A stretch of DNA of 64,000 bases from the NCBI RefSeq assembly GCF_030052815.1, contig NC_079500.1, positions 2,443,344-2,507,343 of the forward strand. Direction: 5' to 3'. Positions within the stretch are counted from its first letter, which is position 1; every line of letters starts with the position of its first letter. The notes below the pieces were generated by a model. The model was not told the origin of the DNA. It saw only the letters and a list, made by a program, of their open reading frames with translations, and did not search any database. Of this stretch, positions 9,969 through 20,390 are shown one piece after another. Source of the DNA: Hevea brasiliensis (taxonomy: Eukaryota; Streptophyta; Magnoliopsida; Malpighiales; Euphorbiaceae). Position numbers and translations under genes: made by a program.

Positions 9969-10931
9969 AGAGGGAAGAAGAAGATGGTTGGTGGGGTTTT
10001 GTCTCTTGTGGGTATTTATATATATACATTTATGTGTACTTTATTGTTTTTAAATTTCATAAATCTATTTCCTTTCTTTTCTTTTCTTTCCTTTGTTTTT
10101 TTTCTTTTCTTCTTCTTTCTCTTCTCATTTTTCAAATTCAAATTCATAAAATTAATTTATGTTATTTATTTTATTTCATAATTTTAATTTGACATTTATG
10201 TCAAAATTCACCTCTATGGGTGAAATGACCAAAATGCCCTTCATGGTGCATATCGGGTTATTTTTATTATTTTTGTACCAAATAAATAAATTCTCTAAAT
10301 TTTATTTTATTTTCTCAAAATTTTTCCTACATTTTTTTTTAATATTTATTTCATTAATTTATGCCTCCTCACTATAGTTTAAGTGTAGTTCCAGACATTT
10401 TAATTGTCCGAACAGACATTAGTCATCAAAACAGTAATGTAACAGCCCGATCCTTCTCCAGTTAGTATTGTCCGCTTTGGCCCATGGGCCTCACGGATTT
10501 GTCCCTTGGGAGGTTTCATTCCCAAAAGCGCGCTGACCAGGTGAGGAAGGCTCCCACATATATGGCCCAAATCTTTTCTTCCCATTTCCGATGTGGGACA
10601 CGAAGTTTTCACCCCAGTGTGTAGCTGGTTGAACAAGCACGTCCCAACCCCATCCCTGGGTCGTGACAAGCCCACCAGCTTCCGCCTGGTGCGTCCTTGC
10701 ACCACACACCGTACTAGAGGGAGACCAGCTCTGATACCACAAATGTAATGGCCCGGCCCACTAGTGATATTGTCCGCTCTGGGTCGAAGCCCTCACGGTT
10801 TTAAAACGCGTCAATGGGGTTAGGAACCTCCATCTTATGAACCCAGCATCTCTCCCGTGTTTTGTCGATGTGGGATTTGCCTAGGGTGTTACAAGTAAAA
10901 TGTATGGACTACCTTTGGTGAGAACGTTACA
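9969..10931 (-). repeat. LTR-a: partial 4.1-kb-type LTR, cut by the Athila insertion
   Basis: This matches the final ~500 bp of LTR-b (15982-16480) once the 456-bp TRIM and 5-bp duplication are removed. In element orientation (minus strand) it is the 5' portion of an LTR starting TGTAACGTTCTC; the adjacent purine tract (10932-10950, read on the minus strand) follows the PPT rule. A minus-strand TATA-like TATATAAATA lies at 10013-10022. The remainder of this LTR is expected upstream of the Athila element, outside the window. Confidence 0.9.
10438..10893 (-). mobile_element. Chimeric TRIM with two unlike LTRs
   Basis: The element is flanked by a 5-bp TSD, AGTAA, at 10433-10437 and 10894-10898; the intact site AGTAAAATG is seen in the sister LTRs. 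On the minus strand it reads: a 150-bp LTR (10744-10893) starting TGTAACACCCTAGG and ending GGGCCATTACA, a primer-binding site TGGTATCAGAGC (10729-10740), a short internal segment, then a 231-bp LTR (10438-10668) starting TGTCACGACCC and ending GGGCTGTTACA, like the TRIM at 6171. The two LTRs share ends and the motifs CCGTGAGG and AGCGGACAATA but are otherwise different sequences. The clean TSD shows it inserted as one unit. Confidence 0.9.
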
Positions 10932-11387
10932 ATTCTTCCCCTCTAAATAAAATTTCGTCCTCGAAATTTACGCAGTGTAATTAATCGAGGGACCGCTATC
11001 TCCTTGTCTTTTCACCTTTTTGTGTTATAATACTTTACTTTTTTTTTTTTTAGCCTGTCTTATTAATCCTAGTTCTACAATCTTATCCTTTTCTCGATTT
11101 ACTATTGGAAATATGTAGCTCTACACAATAGTCCCAAGTCGATACTGTAATCTACAGCTTACAGCACAAACATCAAGAGCATTGCATAGTTACCACGGTA
11201 TATCCTAATAGACTATCTCTTTTTTTTTTTTTTTTTCAACCAATTCTGTGCTCATCTTCTTTCATCTCACATACAACCCCCTTCTCAATTCCATTTATTA
11301 TCTTTAACACGATCCTTTTCGGTTGATAATCTACAATCATTTGGTAACCTAAAGGGTTGGTGACAAGTATGTCATCTTCTGACCCAT

Positions 11388-12245
11388 CTATTGGTATCCT
11401 CTTTCAACAGGAGGTACAATGCATATATAGGGGTGAACATAGTTAGGGTCTATCAATACATACTTAAAGGTATTATAATTAGAGAATGTACCTCTAACAA
11501 CGTCTACAGTGCAGCTCCTCTCGAGCCATAGTGTACACACAGGGTGCTACTTCAACCTCGGGTTGTTCTATAGTCTCAGAAGCTCTCTGTGATGTACCAG
11601 CTATCTCTGGTCTCATTGGTCTTCTACCCCTCTGTACTGTGGGAGCAGACCTCTGAATCTGTGGTGGAGCTTTGGGAGCACTCCTCCGTGGGCAATCTCT
11701 CAAAAAAATGCTCTGTGGACCCACATCTGAAACATCCACCCGTTAGCAATCTACACTTTCCTCTGTGGTTCTTCCCACAATGTGTACAAACTGGCATCGG
11801 GGTTGATCTCCGTGCTATAGGACTCGCAGAATTGCCAATTGATACACCGGTTTGACCTCCTCTCCTCGGGGTAAATTGGAACCTCTGCCTCTGTTCTTTG
11901 CTCTGAATCTGACCCTCAGACCCCCTGGGTCTCTTGCTCTCTGTAGCAACTACGCTGGGTGGCAGTCCGGACCCTCTCTTCTTGCTCGTCCCTCTGAATC
12001 GCTCATCATTTCTAACTCTCTCTCGGGTCCTATATCTTGGTGGGGAGGTGGTGGCATAGCTCAGTGACTGTGAGCAATTGAGTCATTTGCTCTAGGAAGG
12101 CTTGCTGTGTCCTTACTAAAGTACCCAACGATGGTTCTGCTCTACTGCTACTGCGCCCCTGACTACACGCAGGTGCAGGTGCGTGACTCTCTACTTCCTC
12201 CTCTATCGGTTCTGGAGGTCCGTGCTCTGAAGGATCAGATGCCAT
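11388..12245 (-). pseudogene. gag remnant (N-terminus, zinc knuckles, protease stub), broken
   Basis: The likely start is the Met of MASDPSEHGPPEP (12245); an upstream in-frame Met at 12326 would add a hydrophobic leader and is less likely. The N-terminal part ends in TQQAFLEQMTQLL. The zinc-knuckle area and the tail ending before the stop at 11388 are in other frames because of indels near 12060, 11980 and 11510. This copy also lacks several residues present in the 38033-38901 copy, for example where MAREEPDLVDVV should be. See that entry for the domain description. Many of the disrupting differences lie at CTG/CAG sites. Confidence 0.75.
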
Positions 12246-12370
12246 CGATCCTATAAAACAGACAAAGAAACAGATCTGCATTAGTGTCACCTCGACTCTA
12301 TTTAAAGGCCCATGCATGTGATGCAACTATTTCTTTCTATCTATCTAGGTCTAGGACCGCCTAAACCTCT

Positions 12371-12382
12371 GCTCTGATACCA
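12371..12382 (-). promoter_or_regulatory. Primer-binding site, initiator-Met tRNA
   Basis: TGGTATCAGAGC on the minus strand, five bases inside the LTR-b edge. The same site is at 27855-27866, 33425-33436 and 39027-39038; at 44573-44584 one base differs (TGGAATCAGAGC). Confidence 0.92.
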
Positions 12383-14520
12383 CTAAATGTGACGCCCCTT
12401 ACCTGTCTATTGTATAGCCGAGCAAGAAGTGCCACATTCGGTGCCGGAGCACCCTATCTTGTCTTGTCATGTCTATTGTAAATTTTAATGTCATTTAAAT
12501 CAGGTAATTTATGTGTAGAATTTTTTTTTTATATATATATCTTATTTCTGTGGAGACCCGGACAGATCCTCCTTTGTTTTATTAGCATCTGGCGGGTTCC
12601 ACTATCACGTGTTAACATATTCATAGTCATCTCACATATTTCCATATCATATTTTCTTTTATCATATCATTCACAACTATTTATGAGATCTCAAAATGAA
12701 GTGTCATCTATTGCATTCATATGAAAATTTATAGATAATAAATTATAAGTTTTCATTTCAAGTCCAAAATAAAATACATCATAAACTAGTAATTACATCA
12801 TGACTAGACATAATGAACCAAAATACTAGTCTACACATGGGCCCTACCAAAATACAAAAGACTGATGAGGTGACTCTGATCGGTTGCAGATCTGGTCGGA
12901 ACTCTGTCCGAATACTACTGTGGCGGCTGCTGATCTTCAGTACCTACGCGATGGAAAACCAACGCGCTAAGCATAACGCTTAGTGGTGCATAATTTATAA
13001 TAATAATAATAATTAAACAATTGAAATAATATTTACAAATCATAAATTCTGGGTCTTTTACATTTTTTTTACACTTTGGAATCAATTAAAATTATTGGGG
13101 TCTTTCCTGTTTACTTATTGTATATTCAGTATTAATTAATTATTATCAATGCCCAAGAAACCTATAACAAATTATAAAAGCTGGATACACGGGAGTATAC
13201 GGGTTAGACAGCCATATGTCTACCCTGTATATATACATCGGGCCACGAGGCGGTATCGGGCACGAGACCCATTGTCGACTTGTAAAGCCGTAAATAAAGT
13301 AGGCACAATGGCGATGAAGTAGGCATATAGCCTGTAGAACAATCATATCAGACATATATTGTCAGTTCATGATTTGCTCTATAAGCAGTACTGCTATCTG
13401 TGGTCCCTAATTGGTATACCAATTTATCCAAACTAAATAAATAAGTCTAGGTATACTATGGGCAATCAAACATTTTTAATTATTTTAGCACTATTCACTG
13501 TTACTATTTTCTAGTACTGTTCATTGGTACCATTAATTTCATATTAATGGGACATTAGTCCCAATTTACATATTCATATCATTTTTAATATTTAATTATC
13601 CTTATGAGTATTTTAATTATCATATATAGCATTTTTCCCATGAACCTTTCTTTAGGTTCATGTTGATGTGTTATCTTTATCTAGGAATTTGACTAGGTTA
13701 GGATGTCTATTTAGTCACACTTCCTTCATAACAATTGTTCCTCTATGTTTAAACTTGAATTTCAGTTTTTGAATCACTGAATTTGGACTTATAGAACTCA
13801 AGTTATGGTCAAAATACCATAACTGGTGCCTTTGCCTCTAAGCTGTCCAGAATTTATAATTTCTAGTCAATAAACTTTGACCAGTCATTTGATCATTTTA
13901 TTGTAATTTTTAGACTTAGGTTCCTTCACAAGATATGTTCCTCTATGTCTTAGGGACTGCCAGGTACAATTTCATAATTTTTCAAGCTTGGTATAGTGAG
14001 TTATGGTCAATGTATTAACCTGGACTCTCAGTCCTATAAGGGCAAAAATCAACTTCAGGGCAGTATGTTTGACCCTCTTTTTAGGGTCTTTACACTTAGA
14101 ATTTGGCAAAGGTGTCTAAATCAATATTGTATCCCTAAGTATCATGTTTCTAGATCATATTGGCAAATCTCAAATGGAATTTCCTAGTGGGAGTTATGGC
14201 CAAATGAACACACAGGTATCAAATGGCATTCTGAGTTCAACTTAACATTTTATAGATTTCAATTCCTAATTTTGGCTAATATTTTCCCTAGGATGCAATG
14301 GTTTCTAGAACTTGGTCAAAACATAAAAATTGTTGTGCTATGTCTTATAAAACTTTTGGCACTAGTTTCACTCAATTTGCAGCTTTGGAGACCAAGTTAT
14401 GGCATTTTTGCCAAAACTGGTCAAGCATCCCAAAGGAACAGTATTTTGGACAATTTCTGGGTTGGCAGTTTTAGTGACTCAACTTTTGCTAACAATTTGA
14501 TTTGGTTAAAAGCAAAACTG

Positions 14521-15222
14521 GGTTAAGTGGTCTTCATGAAAAGTGTAGCCCTATGTCTATACTTTCCATTGGTAAAATTTTAGGTCATTTGGACCAGTAT
14601 AGAGAGAGTTATGACCAAATGAACATGTACTGTTCATTTGGTCATTTTCTGAGTTGGCAGTTTCAGTGACCCAACTTGTGCTAATAATTTGAATTGGTTA
14701 AAGGCAAAACTGGGTTAAGTGGTCTTCATGAAAAGTGTATCCCTATGTCTAAACTTTCCATGGGTGAAATTTTAGGTCATTTGGACCAGTATAGAGAGAG
14801 TTATGACCAAATGAATACGTACTGTTCATTTGGTCATTTTCTGGGTTGGTAGTTTCAGTGACCCAACTTGTGCTAATAATTTGAATTGGTTAAAGGCAAA
14901 ACTGGGTTAAGTGGTCTTCATGAAAAGTGTATTCCTATGTCTAAACTTTCCATGGGTGAAATGTTAGGTCATTTGGACCAGTATAGAGAGAGTTATGACC
15001 AAATGAGTTCATTTGGTCATTTTCTGGGTTGACAGTTTCAGTGACCCAAATTGTGCTAATAATTTGAATTTGTTAAAGGTAAAACTGGGTTAAGTGGTCT
15101 TCATGAAAAGTGTAGCCCTATGTCTAAAATTTCAATGGGTAAAATTTTAGCTCATTTGGACCAGTATAGAGAGAGTTATGACCAAATGAATACGTACTGT
15201 TCATTTGGTCATTTTCTAGGTT
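14521..15222. repeat. Four ~192-bp tandem repeats with a hairpin palindrome in each
   Basis: Unit starts GGTTAAGTGGTC fall at 14521, 14713, 14905 and 15088. Each unit carries GACCAAATGAA-(A/C)-A plus a loop and TGTTCATTTGGTC, an inverted repeat of up to 13 bp with a 5-base loop: 14613-14643, 14805-14835, 14997-15018 (loop lost) and 15180-15210. Equivalent arrays are in LTR-c (from 30009), LTR-d (from 35611), LTR-e (from 41166) and LTR-f (from 46720), each with four units. Confidence 0.9.
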
Positions 15223-16026
15223 GGGTGCAGGGAAATCCGAATTTGGGCAGTATTTAGCTCAAGTTTTGGACAGAATTTGGGCATAGTTTTTTCATGGAAA
15301 ATGGGATATTTTGGGTCTAGTTTCACCTCCAATTGGTCTCATACCAATTGGGGTCACACAATTTTATTTATGGCCTAAAATGTACACTGCCCTCAACAAA
15401 ACACAACCTGCAGAAAATTAACACTTCCAAAACTCAATCTCCACCAACTTCCTTACTTCAATTTGTATGTAATACACTTCTATAAGAAACAATGTCATCC
15501 CAATAGGTCAATTTCAACATTTTACACAAAGTCCTCAACATTTACACAAACCCTAGTTTTCAAAGTTTCAAATTTACACAATCAAACACCCAAACATTTC
15601 AACTAATTACACATTCTCATGGAACCATTTTTCATCATTTGAAAGCAATAAACTTCACGTTCCATGGCTGCCAAAAATTCAAGGGTTCTTTCCTCTAGAT
15701 TTTCTTTTTGTTTTAATGGTATTTATGCTTAGCTAAACATGCTTTTCATGTTTAATAAAGAGAAGAAGAGGGATTAGTGCACTAACCTCTTGGGTAACTT
15801 GTTAAACTTCAACTTTTCTTCTTCTTTTCACTATCAATGGCTTCCTTATGGAGTGGGCTAAATTTTTAATGAAGGGGTCTATGGGTTTTGGTGAGGAGGA
15901 AGCTTGGAAAATCAAGCTTTAGGGAAGACAAAAATGGAGGGAGAGAGCTCCCATGGTGGACGGCAAGGAGAGAGAGAGAGAAGAGGGAAGAAGAAGATGG
16001 TTGGTGGGGTTTTGTCTCTTGTAGGT

Positions 16027-16036
16027 ATTTATATAT
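16027..16036 (-). promoter_or_regulatory. Candidate TATA box of the 4.1-kb LTR
   Basis: Minus-strand TATATAAATA about 445 bp into the LTR, followed by ACAAGAGACAAAACCCC. It is conserved at 10013, 31525, 37125, 42680 and 48233. Position suits a U3/R border, but no transcript evidence is available. Confidence 0.4.
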
Positions 16037-16480
16037 ATACATTTATGAGTACTTTGTTGTTTTTAAATTTCATAAATCTATTTCCTTTCTTTTCTTTTCT
16101 TTCCTTTTTTTTTTCTTTTCTTCTTCTTTCTCTTCTCATTTTTCAAATTCAAATTCATAAATTTAATTTATGTTATTTATTTTATTTCCTAATTTTAATT
16201 TGACATTTATGTCAAAATTCACCTCTATGGGTGAAATGACCAAAATGCCCTTCATAGTGTATATCGGGTTATTTTTATTATTTTTGTACCAAATAAATAA
16301 ATTCTCTAAATTTTATTTTATTTTCTCAAAATTTTTCCTACATTTTTTTTAATATTTATTTCATTAATTTATGCCTCCTCACTATAGTTTAAGTGTAGTT
16401 CCAGACATTTTAATTGTCCGAACAGACATTAGTCATTAGAACAGTAAAATGTACGGACTACCTTTGGTGAGGACGTTACA

Positions 16481-17280
16481 TATAATATAATTAAATATTT
16501 TCTTTATTTATTAATATTAATATTATTTTTAAAAATAATATTATTAATCCTTATTAAAAAATAGAGAAAATTTAACGAAATTAAACATATTATGTTTTAT
16601 AAATAAATTTATTATAATTTCATAATTTTATTGACAATATCAGGAAAACTTTACGTGCGCTATATATACATATGAATATTAAATAAAAAATATTATTATT
16701 TTATTTTTTTTATTAAAAAAATAATATAATAATTTTTAGATAATAAATTTAATAAAAATTTTGAGTTTTGATAGTTAATTATAAAAAAATAACATTTAAA
16801 AGAAAAATAAAAAAATAAATTTAGTATAAAAATAATAATTTTACGTGTCAACTCCTATCAACTACTCTTTTATATATATAGAGAAAGAGAGGAATAGCGG
16901 ACTAAATGGGTCCCATCAGAGCGTGGTTTCTATGAAATATAAATTATGGAATCATATTCCTTTTTTAATATTCATATATAAAAACCATATTGCATTATAA
17001 TAATAACATATGATTAATGAATTGAAAGTGATGTATGGTTGGCCAAGTTTGGTGGTGATATAGTATTTTATTGTTTAATTGAAAGAATAATTTTATTCTC
17101 TATATTATTCAGGAATATTGATCGGAAAATAAATGGGAACAGACGACAGCTAAGCACTTGGTAAAAAAATCAGCAAGTTGGAACTTAGAATAAATGCATT
17201 ATCTATTGTTTTCGAACATGGCAATCAATATGCAAATGCTTTGTCCTTTCATGGAAAGAAGGTTAGCAATCTATATGTAA
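16481..17280. other. AT-rich intergenic DNA
   Basis: Very AT-rich, with runs such as TATTATTATT and AAAAAATAAT up to about 16850. From about 17150 fragments similar to LINE-associated sequence begin, with a short near-duplicate of ATGCTTTGTC(C/T)TTTCATGGA at about 17236 and about 17280. Nothing else is recognised. Confidence 0.6.
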
Positions 17281-17826
17281 ATGCTTTGTCTTTTCATGGA
17301 TGCGCGGACCTCACATTTCTTTCAATGGGTTGGAAGTCTTTGTGGAGAATTCATCTCTCTTGATGGCGTAACCCTAGCAAAATCAAGATTTGATTACGCA
17401 AGAGTGCTGATTTTGACAGATTCTACTGAGTTTATTAACAAAATCATTCAGGTGGATATTGATCATGTCAAATTCAATATCAGAGCCACCGAAGAACCAT
17501 GCCATGAGTTGTTCTCACCTCCAATCTCCAACAACGAACGACGATTGTCCCTGTCAGAAAGTTCGGATGCTGACGTGGACTCCGAAAACAACCCTATTGG
17601 TGCATCTGGCAAGCGCAATGAGAATGTGAGTACAAGTGGCTTATACCTTTCTGAAGACAACTACATCGATCATGAAAATTCATCTGCAACGCATGATAAG
17701 CAACATCAATTATTGAACCAACACCATAGCCGCCTCTCCCTTAACGATTCTTCGGCAACTCTTGCCATCCAAACAGATGGGGACGAGTTGGGAACCCCAA
17801 AGAACATCGAGCTCCACAAATCTTAA
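17281..17826 (+). pseudogene. LINE ORF1 / DUF4283-type fragment
   Basis: The open frame of 181 codons contains GEFISLDGVTLAKSRFDYAR followed by VLI, then INKIIQVDIDHVKFNIR and EEP. This is the pattern of the nucleic-acid-binding ORF1 region (DUF4283-like) of plant LINE retrotransposons. The rest is a Ser/Asp-rich, low-complexity tail with no domain. The expected N-terminal half and the CCHC knuckle are absent; upstream sequence is in other frames. Read as a decayed LINE piece rather than a gene. An identical frame occurs at 49486-50031. Confidence 0.6.
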
Positions 17827-18179
17827 ATCGAAGCATCGTCAGAATTTGAAATACAGATAACAGAATCTTGTTCTCCAATGCATAAGCATAATTTGAATTC
17901 TGATTATCTGCACGCTGCTCCTGTCTTTGAGGACCCCTTAGCACCTTTAATCAACACAGCAAACGGTAAATGACAGTTGCCAATCTTCCTTTATTAACTC
18001 GGAGCTTCTAGAAATTGGTAAGCCTCCCTGCACCCATTATTTCCTCTCCAACTGTTATCAATTACTCCGGGCCTAATCAACAACACCAGCCAGCCCAAAC
18101 CATTTAGCTCTGGTTCCTTATATAGCTGCTAGCCCAGCCCAGCTCCCACTCCCTGCGAATCACTTATTTCAGATCTCCC

Positions 18180-18410
18180 CAAAGCTTAATGGTGGCGGAA
18201 AAATGAAAAAAGGATCAAAAACAGGAAGAATTGTGAAGCCAGCAAATAGTGACATCCATCGCATGAATTCTCGCCCCAAGAGAAAAATATTCCAATGAAT
18301 ATTCCTTAGACATAGCAGATGAAGCTTGGCAAGCTGTCAACATGGGAAAGCAGTTGGGTATGTCTTTTTCTCATTCAGATGAACCCGTGGCAAGATACTT
18401 TATGGATTAA
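18180..18410 (+). pseudogene. Further LINE ORF1 tail fragment
   Basis: Two short frames suggest the C-terminal end of the same ORF1: a basic stretch KKGSKTGRIVKPANSD near 18203 and, in another frame, DIADEAWQAVNMGKQLGMSF (about 18310-18370) ending at a stop near 18410. The pattern of a Trp-containing helix followed by KxLG resembles LINE ORF1 C-termini. Low confidence because it is short and broken. Equivalent at about 50390-50615. Confidence 0.35.
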
Positions 18411-19379
18411 TGACCTTTTGCAACACTCCAGCCGTTGATTCCTCTCCTTTATTATAACCTTCTCCTTTTCTGCTTATGGTTTCAATCACCTTGTAGTGAT
18501 CCGTTTCAATCCACCCAACAGTTTCTCTTTCAATTTAGCAGGATCATCTGAAACTTTTCCTTCAATGGTGGGGTATTGTTTTTCGCTTCCCGAAGGATTT
18601 TGCATCAATATTTCTTTAATGGATGGCTCTAGTTAGTGGAAAATGCAAGAAGAATTTTAGCTGTCCTTTTTTGCAATGTCATGTTCCTTGTGGCTCCAAA
18701 GAAATAATGCCTGTTTAATGGAAGCTGAATGCATTAAACTGCAAGTGAAGAGTAAAACTCAGAGACATATATACAAGGTTGGGTGAACACTGTTGATTTC
18801 CACACTTTGCTCTTTTATACTGCTGAGATTTAAACTTTGATGTTAAAGTGGGGTCTTATGGCTGGCTTTGTAATCTTGGGGATTCAATCAATTCTTAGAA
18901 ATTGCCCACATGAATCAGAGTTTTGATCTCTGCTTGCTTCCTGTTGCTTTCTTTTGCTGTCTTGAGAGTTGATTGGTATTCTGGAATTTTAGTCCTGTTA
19001 TTGCTATGTTGTTAGCACAAACAAGGATGCTCCATTTTGTATTTTGTAGCTCTCTAGTGAGTTTTAGTTGGCGTGGATTAAACTTTGAGAAGTGGCCATT
19101 GTAAAGAGTTGCAAGGCTCTGATAAACATTAGCCCATTAGTTACATGAGATGAGGATTGCAACAACAAAATGAGATGCTATCTTGATAATCTTATCACAA
19201 ATCACTCGTATTATAGGGTTTCACTCCTATCCAAGTCTATTGGATGATTTTGCTTTGTATTCAATGGTTTCTTGTTTCTTCTAAATATTTTGCTATTTGT
19301 GTAACATTTATATATACCGAATAAATTAATTAATTTCTAAGATTAGTTTATTAGATAAATAAAAAAAAATTCATACCTA

Positions 19380-19442
<63 letters not shown>

Positions 19443-20290
19443 AAATTTTATTTTAAATTACAATAAAAAAACTTAATTGGGTAGAAGTTTAGTCAAAGTT
19501 AGACTAAAAATGTAAATTTATATAAATTCTAAAATTAATTTTTTAAAATAATTTAAAATTAATTTAAAAATAAAAATTTAAAATAAATTGATTTTTATCA
19601 ACGGTTAAATGTAGTCTTTTATTTTCCATAATGCTAAATTATCATAATATATAATTATTTGAAATATAAAATAAAATGAAAGATAGTAATAGATAATGTT
19701 TAAATGATAATTTTATTTAAAAAATAAAATATTTAGAATTTAAAAGATATAACGTTTGAAATTTGAAATACAAAATAAAATGAAATATAGAAATAGATAA
19801 TGTTTAAATGATAATTTTATTTTAAAAAAAATATTTAGAATTTAAAAGATATAACATTTGAAATTTAATTTTTAATAAATTATATGTATATATATATATA
19901 TATATATATTCAAAATTTTTGACATATATAATTCATAAATATCCATATCCATATCATAAGGTGTGATGATATAATTTATAAATATAATAATCTTAAATTT
20001 CATTTTAATTATTTTTTTCTGGTTATAATTAATTCTATTAAATAATACTTAACTAAATAATTTTATCTTTAAATATATAATTATTAAAATTTGAAATATA
20101 AAATAAAATGGAAGATAGTATAGGGATAATGTTTAAATAATCTTAGAAGTTTGATTGGTTTATCAGATATTAAAAAAACTTGTGTCCCACACTTATCTAG
20201 TTTCAAACTTGGTTTCTAATAAGAATAGATAAATATTAAGTCTTGAAAATCTATCTTTTAGGGTTATTTTAATTTTTATTAGAAGTCTAT
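18411..20290. other. Intergenic DNA with an ATT microsatellite
   Basis: No coding sequence is supported. A (ATT)n tract runs 19378-19439; in copy 2 it is shorter (about 51585-51635). From 19440 the DNA is extremely AT-rich, with a locally repeated phrase AGATAATGTTTAAATGATAATTTTAT (near 19693 and 19795) and a (TA)n run at 19886-19909. Confidence 0.6.
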
Positions 20291-20293
20291 TCA

Positions 20294-20300
20294 TATAAAA
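20294..20300 (+). promoter_or_regulatory. Candidate TATA box of the NAC gene
   Basis: TATAAAA lies 91 bp before the chosen ATG and is followed by a GA-rich leader. It is conserved in copy 2 at 52483-52489. Confidence 0.5.
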
Positions 20301-20390
20301 GAGAGAAAGTTGAGGGAGAGAGAATTTCAATACTTTTACGTTAGCTTGCATCAGTCTTCTCGGGAAAAAATTCCTCGCAAGAGTCCAATT

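Larger units (their letters stand above)
10932..12387 (-). mobile_element. Internal region of the non-autonomous element between LTR-a and LTR-b
   Basis: 1456 bp in all. On the minus strand it starts after LTR-b with the primer-binding site TGGTATCAGAGC (12371-12382), then about 130 bp of leader, a broken gag, a degenerate protease stub, and a purine tract (AGAGGGGAAGAAT, minus strand, about 10932-10944) touching LTR-a. There is no room for, and no trace of, reverse transcriptase, RNase H or integrase. Poly-T runs at 11038-11051 and 11221-11237 vary in length between copies. Confidence 0.9.
12388..16480 (-). repeat. LTR-b, full 4.1-kb LTR
   Basis: 4093 bp, plus-strand ends TGTGACGCCCC and GAGGACGTTACA (TGT...ACA). 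The left edge is set by the adjacent primer-binding site. The right edge meets low-copy DNA starting TATAATATAA; the same join recurs at 48685/48686. It contains a run of four ~192-bp repeats (14521-15222), purine/pyrimidine tracts near 15965-15995 and 16080-16140, and a minus-strand TATA-like site (16027-16036). Short open frames in it recur in all copies but show no protein family. It shares with LTR-f private variants such as TCTAAAATTTCAATGGG (15124) and CTGAGTTGGCAG (14650), so b and f are the closest pair. Confidence 0.92.

Noticed and set aside
14272..14526. 84-codon frame MANIFPRMQWFLELG..., kept in five LTRs
   Set aside because: Conservation is explained by recent LTR copying; no homology or coding signal, and it is on the strand opposite to element transcription.
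15888..16203. Open frames with KRE-rich and Phe-rich peptides, repeated in every LTR (for example 31344-31702, 36985-37302, 42540-42859, 48095-48409)
   Set aside because: They read through a GA tract and a T/C-rich tract, several frames at once are open, and codon content follows base composition. Not supported as proteins.
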